A stretch of 64,000 bases of DNA from Anaerolineaceae bacterium UBA4890 (GTDB lineage Bacteria; Chloroflexota; Anaerolineae; Anaerolineales; Anaerolineaceae), in assembly GCA_002399085.1 (NCBI GenBank), contig DHCY01000044.1, positions 42,183-106,182 on the forward strand. The letters are read 5' to 3'. The translations under genes were made by a program, and so were the position numbers. Each line of letters begins with the position of its first letter. Position 1 is the first letter of the stretch. Below the pieces are notes generated by a model. It saw nothing but the letters and a program-made list of their open reading frames with translations, was not told the origin of the DNA and ran no database searches. This document shows, one piece after another, positions 61,390-64,000 of this stretch.

Positions 61390-62259
61390 ATGAATATCAT
61401 TGATGTACAGAATCTGACAAAATACTATGGCAAATCACGTGGGATCGAGGAGCTTTCTTTCAACGTCAAAGAAGGTGAAATATTTGGCTTCATCGGTCCA
61501 AACGGCGCCGGAAAGTCAACCACAATTCGCCTCCTGCTCTCCCTGATCTTCCCAACCAGCGGACGAGCGACGATTTTTGGCAAAGATGTCACCAGGTTTG
61601 GCTCCGAAATTCGCCAGGACATCGGTTACTTACCCTCGGAAGTCTTCTATTACGACGATATGCGTGTGCGTGACCTGTTGAATTACTCTGCCAGTTTTTA
61701 TCCTGGCGATCACCGGGAACGCATGGATTTCCTTGCTAATGTCATGGAGCTGGAGTTGAACCGCAAGATCCGCGACCTGTCTTATGGGAACAAGAAAAAA
61801 GTGGGCATCGTGCAGGGTCTGCTGCATAATCCACCGCTCTTATTCCTGGATGAGCCTACCAGTGGTTTGGACCCACTCATGCAGCGGAAATTCTTCGATC
61901 TGATCCGGGAAGAAAATAAGAAGGGTGTCACGGTCTTCTTTTCCTCGCACTTCCTGGGGGAGGTTCAGCGTCTTTGTGACCGAGTGGGCATCATCCGGGA
62001 AGGCAGAATGGTGGAGGTCTCCGATATTCACACCCTTCAAAAAAACAACTATAAGAAGATTCGCTTTATTGGCGCCGATGCCAAGGTTGATTCAGAGTTT
62101 CCCGGTATTTCCAACCTGCATAAAGAAGGGGATTGGACGGAGTTCTTCTATTCAGGCGATATTAACCTGGTTTTGGAACACCTCGCAAAGGTGCAACTCG
62201 AAGATTTGAGCATCGAAGAACCCACCCTTGAAGAAGTTTTTATGCATTATTACGAGTAG
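61390..62259 (+). CDS. ABC transporter ATP-binding protein
   Basis: 289 residues. Walker A GPNGAGKST (~36-44), the signature-region LSYGNKKKVGIVQGLLH (~128), Walker B LLFLDEPTSGLD and the switch His (SSHFLGEV) are all present. The C-terminal ~75 residues form an extra domain as in the CcmA/drug- or bacteriocin-export type. Two permease genes follow, so it powers a heterodimeric exporter. Substrate unknown. Confidence 0.93.
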   Translation: MNIIDVQNLTKYYGKSRGIEELSFNVKEGEIFGFIGPNGAGKSTTIRLLLSLIFPTSGRATIFGKDVTRFGSEIRQDIGYLPSEVFYYDDMRVRDLLNYSASFYPGDHRERMDFLANVMELELNRKIRDLSYGNKKKVGIVQGLLHNPPLLFLDEPTSGLDPLMQRKFFDLIREENKKGVTVFFSSHFLGEVQRLCDRVGIIREGRMVEVSDIHTLQKNNYKKIRFIGADAKVDSEFPGISNLHKEGDWTEFFYSGDINLVLEHLAKVQLEDLSIEEPTLEEVFMHYYE

Positions 62260-62266
62260 GCGCGCC

Positions 62267-63073
62267 GTGAACACAGCTGTTTTTCACCACGAGTTTCACC
62301 GTCACCGCGGGTCTGTGCTTATCTGGTCAGCCTCCCTGCTTGCTATGCTGTTTATTTTTATGGTGCTCTTTCCCAGTTTTTCTGCCGATATGGCAGCTAT
62401 GAACCAGGTTTTGAATAACTTTCCGCCTGAACTGAAGATGGCTTTTGGTCTCAATCACCTGGACCTGGCAACCCTCGAAGGTTATTTTGGTTTTTGTTTC
62501 ATTTTTTGCCAGCTGCTGTTGGCAATCCAGGCTGCCAACTACGGTCTGGGGTTGGTGAGCATCGAAGAAGCGGAACTGACCGCCGACTTTTTGCTGACCA
62601 AACCGCTGAAACGTTCCACTCTGCTCTCAAGCAAAATCCTGGCAGCCGTATCCAGCCTGCTGGTGACCGACCTAATTTTCTGGGCGGGCAGCGTCGCCTC
62701 AATTGAGCTGTTTAAAAGCAATGCCACTTTTGCTCGGAGCACGATCTCCATGATGCTGGCAAGCGTAGTGATCTTTCAGTTACTCTTTTTTAGCATCGGA
62801 CTGCTTATCTCGCTCTTGTTGCGCAAAGTTCGCTCGGTTACTCCCTGGAGTTTGGGGCTGGCTTTTGGAACTTACGTCTTAAGCGTTTTCAGCGGCGTCT
62901 TTGAGGATCTCAAAATGGAATACCTCAGCCCTTTCAAACATTTTGACCCGGGCAAGATCACCCAGAGCGGGTTGGACATGCGCCTCATCGCGATCGACAT
63001 TTTCGTGGTGTTGGCAGTAATCGCTTTGAGCTTCTGGCTTTACCAGCGGCGTAATATCGCCTCACCAAATTAG
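62267..63073 (+). CDS. ABC transporter permease 1
   Basis: 268 residues from a GTG 7 bp after the ATPase gene; the match to the partner permease starts here (TAVFHHEFHRHRGSVLIWSA). Six hydrophobic segments, in ABC-2 style, with the family phrase AELTADFLLTKPLKRSTLLSSK after helix 2. It pairs with the next permease. No signature gives the substrate. Confidence 0.85.
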   Translation: MNTAVFHHEFHRHRGSVLIWSASLLAMLFIFMVLFPSFSADMAAMNQVLNNFPPELKMAFGLNHLDLATLEGYFGFCFIFCQLLLAIQAANYGLGLVSIEEAELTADFLLTKPLKRSTLLSSKILAAVSSLLVTDLIFWAGSVASIELFKSNATFARSTISMMLASVVIFQLLFFSIGLLISLLLRKVRSVTPWSLGLAFGTYVLSVFSGVFEDLKMEYLSPFKHFDPGKITQSGLDMRLIAIDIFVVLAVIALSFWLYQRRNIASPN

Positions 63074-63082
63074 GAGACCGGG

Positions 63083-63877
63083 ATGAGAATGTACCTGCGA
63101 GAGTTGAAAACCAACATCAAATCCCTGCTGATCTGGACGGTTGTGATGGCGCTACTGATAATCGTGGCAGTCGGGAAGTTTGCTGCCTTCGAAGGCAATC
63201 CGGAAAGCCTGGCAATTCTTGACACCATGCCGCCCCAATTGCTGGAAGCTCTGGGCATGCGGTCATTTAACCTGACCAAAATCGAAGGGTTTTATGGCGT
63301 TATGTTTACCTACTTTGCCATTATTGGGGCAATGGCTGCAGCCCTGTGGGGCAGCGAGGTGATCAGTAAAGAGGAACGCGACCGGACAGTTGAGTTTACG
63401 CTGGTGCTGCCAGTGTCAAGACAAAAAATTGTGACCTCGAAACTGCTGGCAGCCCTGACCAACTGTACCTTGTTTGTATTGTTCACCTGGTTAATTTCCT
63501 TCTACGCTGTGCAGGCTTACCAGCCAGGTCAAAGTTTCTACGATTTTCTAAGGCTCGAGATGCTGGCGATGTTCTTGATCGAGATGGTTTTTTTGAGTTT
63601 CGGTCTGATGCTCGCCTGTCTTTCAAAAAACCCTCGCAATGTAAGTACAGTTTCGGTAGGTGTAATACTGGGATTGTATTTTTTGAGCATCGTGGCAGGG
63701 ATGAACGCAAAACTGGGGTGGTTGAAATGGCTGACACCCTTTGGCTGGTTCAACCCCAGTGAACTTTACAATAGCGGACGAATTGAACCGCTTTCGATAG
63801 GCTTGACGGTTCTGGTGGTGATGGTTTTTCTGGCTATTGGGTATTGGAATTACAGTAAACGCGATTTGTACATTTGA
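63083..63877 (+). CDS. ABC transporter permease 2
   Basis: 264 residues, about six membrane helices. It is homologous to permease 1 (RELKTNIKSLLIWTVVMALL; later ERDRTVEFTLVLPVSRQKIVTSK), 9 bp downstream. The two should form the membrane part of an ABC-2 type exporter. Start by the nearest ATG after GGAGACC. Confidence 0.88.
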   Translation: MRMYLRELKTNIKSLLIWTVVMALLIIVAVGKFAAFEGNPESLAILDTMPPQLLEALGMRSFNLTKIEGFYGVMFTYFAIIGAMAAALWGSEVISKEERDRTVEFTLVLPVSRQKIVTSKLLAALTNCTLFVLFTWLISFYAVQAYQPGQSFYDFLRLEMLAMFLIEMVFLSFGLMLACLSKNPRNVSTVSVGVILGLYFLSIVAGMNAKLGWLKWLTPFGWFNPSELYNSGRIEPLSIGLTVLVVMVFLAIGYWNYSKRDLYI

Positions 63878-63905
63878 TCGCTTGGCAACCAGGTATTAAG
63901 TGTAG

Positions 63906-63966
63906 GGCGGAATGAGGCGGAATGGATTGACATTGGGACGTTGATTTCGCCCCACCTCACTCCGCC
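63906..63966. repeat. REP-like hairpin after the ABC operon
   Basis: Arms GGCGGAATGAGG/CCTCACTCCGCC (one G-T pair) with a 37-nt interior, after the last permease gene. Similar in its arms to the hairpin after ptsI. Confidence 0.55.
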
Positions 63967-64000
63967 GTTTATGTGGGTGTCGGAGTGAGATCGCGCCATG

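Overview
This window looks like a chromosomal segment of an anaerobic Chloroflexota bacterium, probably of class Anaerolineae. I base this on gene content and protein style, not on any search. The pointers are a HerA-NurA-Rad50 resection operon of archaeal type in a bacterial genome, many lipoproteins and membrane proteins with long Thr/Pro-rich linkers, a leucyl-tRNA synthetase under T-box control, tandem M42 aminopeptidases, an oxygen-scavenging flavodiiron protein, and intergenic spaces filled with small hairpin repeats.

Layout: 1-3757 (minus) is a DNA end-processing operon: nurA, a free-standing HAS-barrel-like protein, herA, and the start of a Rad50/SbcC-type ATPase that runs off the window. 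4076-8358 holds a SIMPL lipoprotein and a divergent Ku/LigD non-homologous end-joining pair. 8376-16920 (minus) carries an MFS transporter, PriA, a lipoprotein, a Memo-like protein, a MarR regulator and a cell-wall pair (LysM-M23 peptidase plus a papain-like lipoprotein). 16998-21965 is accessory: a 2H phosphoesterase, an AT-rich membrane J-domain gene, a YcaQ-like glycosylase, a DUF35 protein, a VOC pseudogene and a YgbA-like protein. 22159-29512 is a sugar phosphotransferase locus: HPr, enzyme I, ascorbate-type EIIA/EIIB/EIIC and transketolase.

29899-32280 encodes a large protein I do not recognise, with a clear promoter of its own. 32384-35123 (minus) pairs an opine-dehydrogenase-like enzyme with a fused B12-binding protein. 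35318-44491 is mostly housekeeping: nicotinamidase, GNAT, a membrane glycosyltransferase, LeuRS with its T-box leader, an APC permease and a flavodiiron protein. 44569-48007 (minus) is an EVE-McrB/McrC modification-dependent restriction system. 48101-51956 has an aldehyde dehydrogenase, a lipoprotein, a gene-free repeat field, two tRNA-Ala genes separated by tRNA-like hairpin repeats, and a 40-residue lysine-rich protein.

51966-58634 (plus) looks like a peptide-use cluster: three M42 aminopeptidases in a row, a substrate-binding lipoprotein, a small membrane protein, an M24 Xaa-Pro peptidase and a metallo-beta-lactamase-fold hydrolase. 58703-60897 (minus) is a VOC protein and cysE-cysK, preceded by an attenuator-like leader. 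61390-63877 (plus) is an ABC exporter. The most interesting unexplained signals are the HAS-barrel protein in the resection operon, the B12/opine-dehydrogenase pair, the cysK leader, and a hairpin repeat with compensatory base changes shared by the leuS T-box leader and the cysK/ABC spacer.
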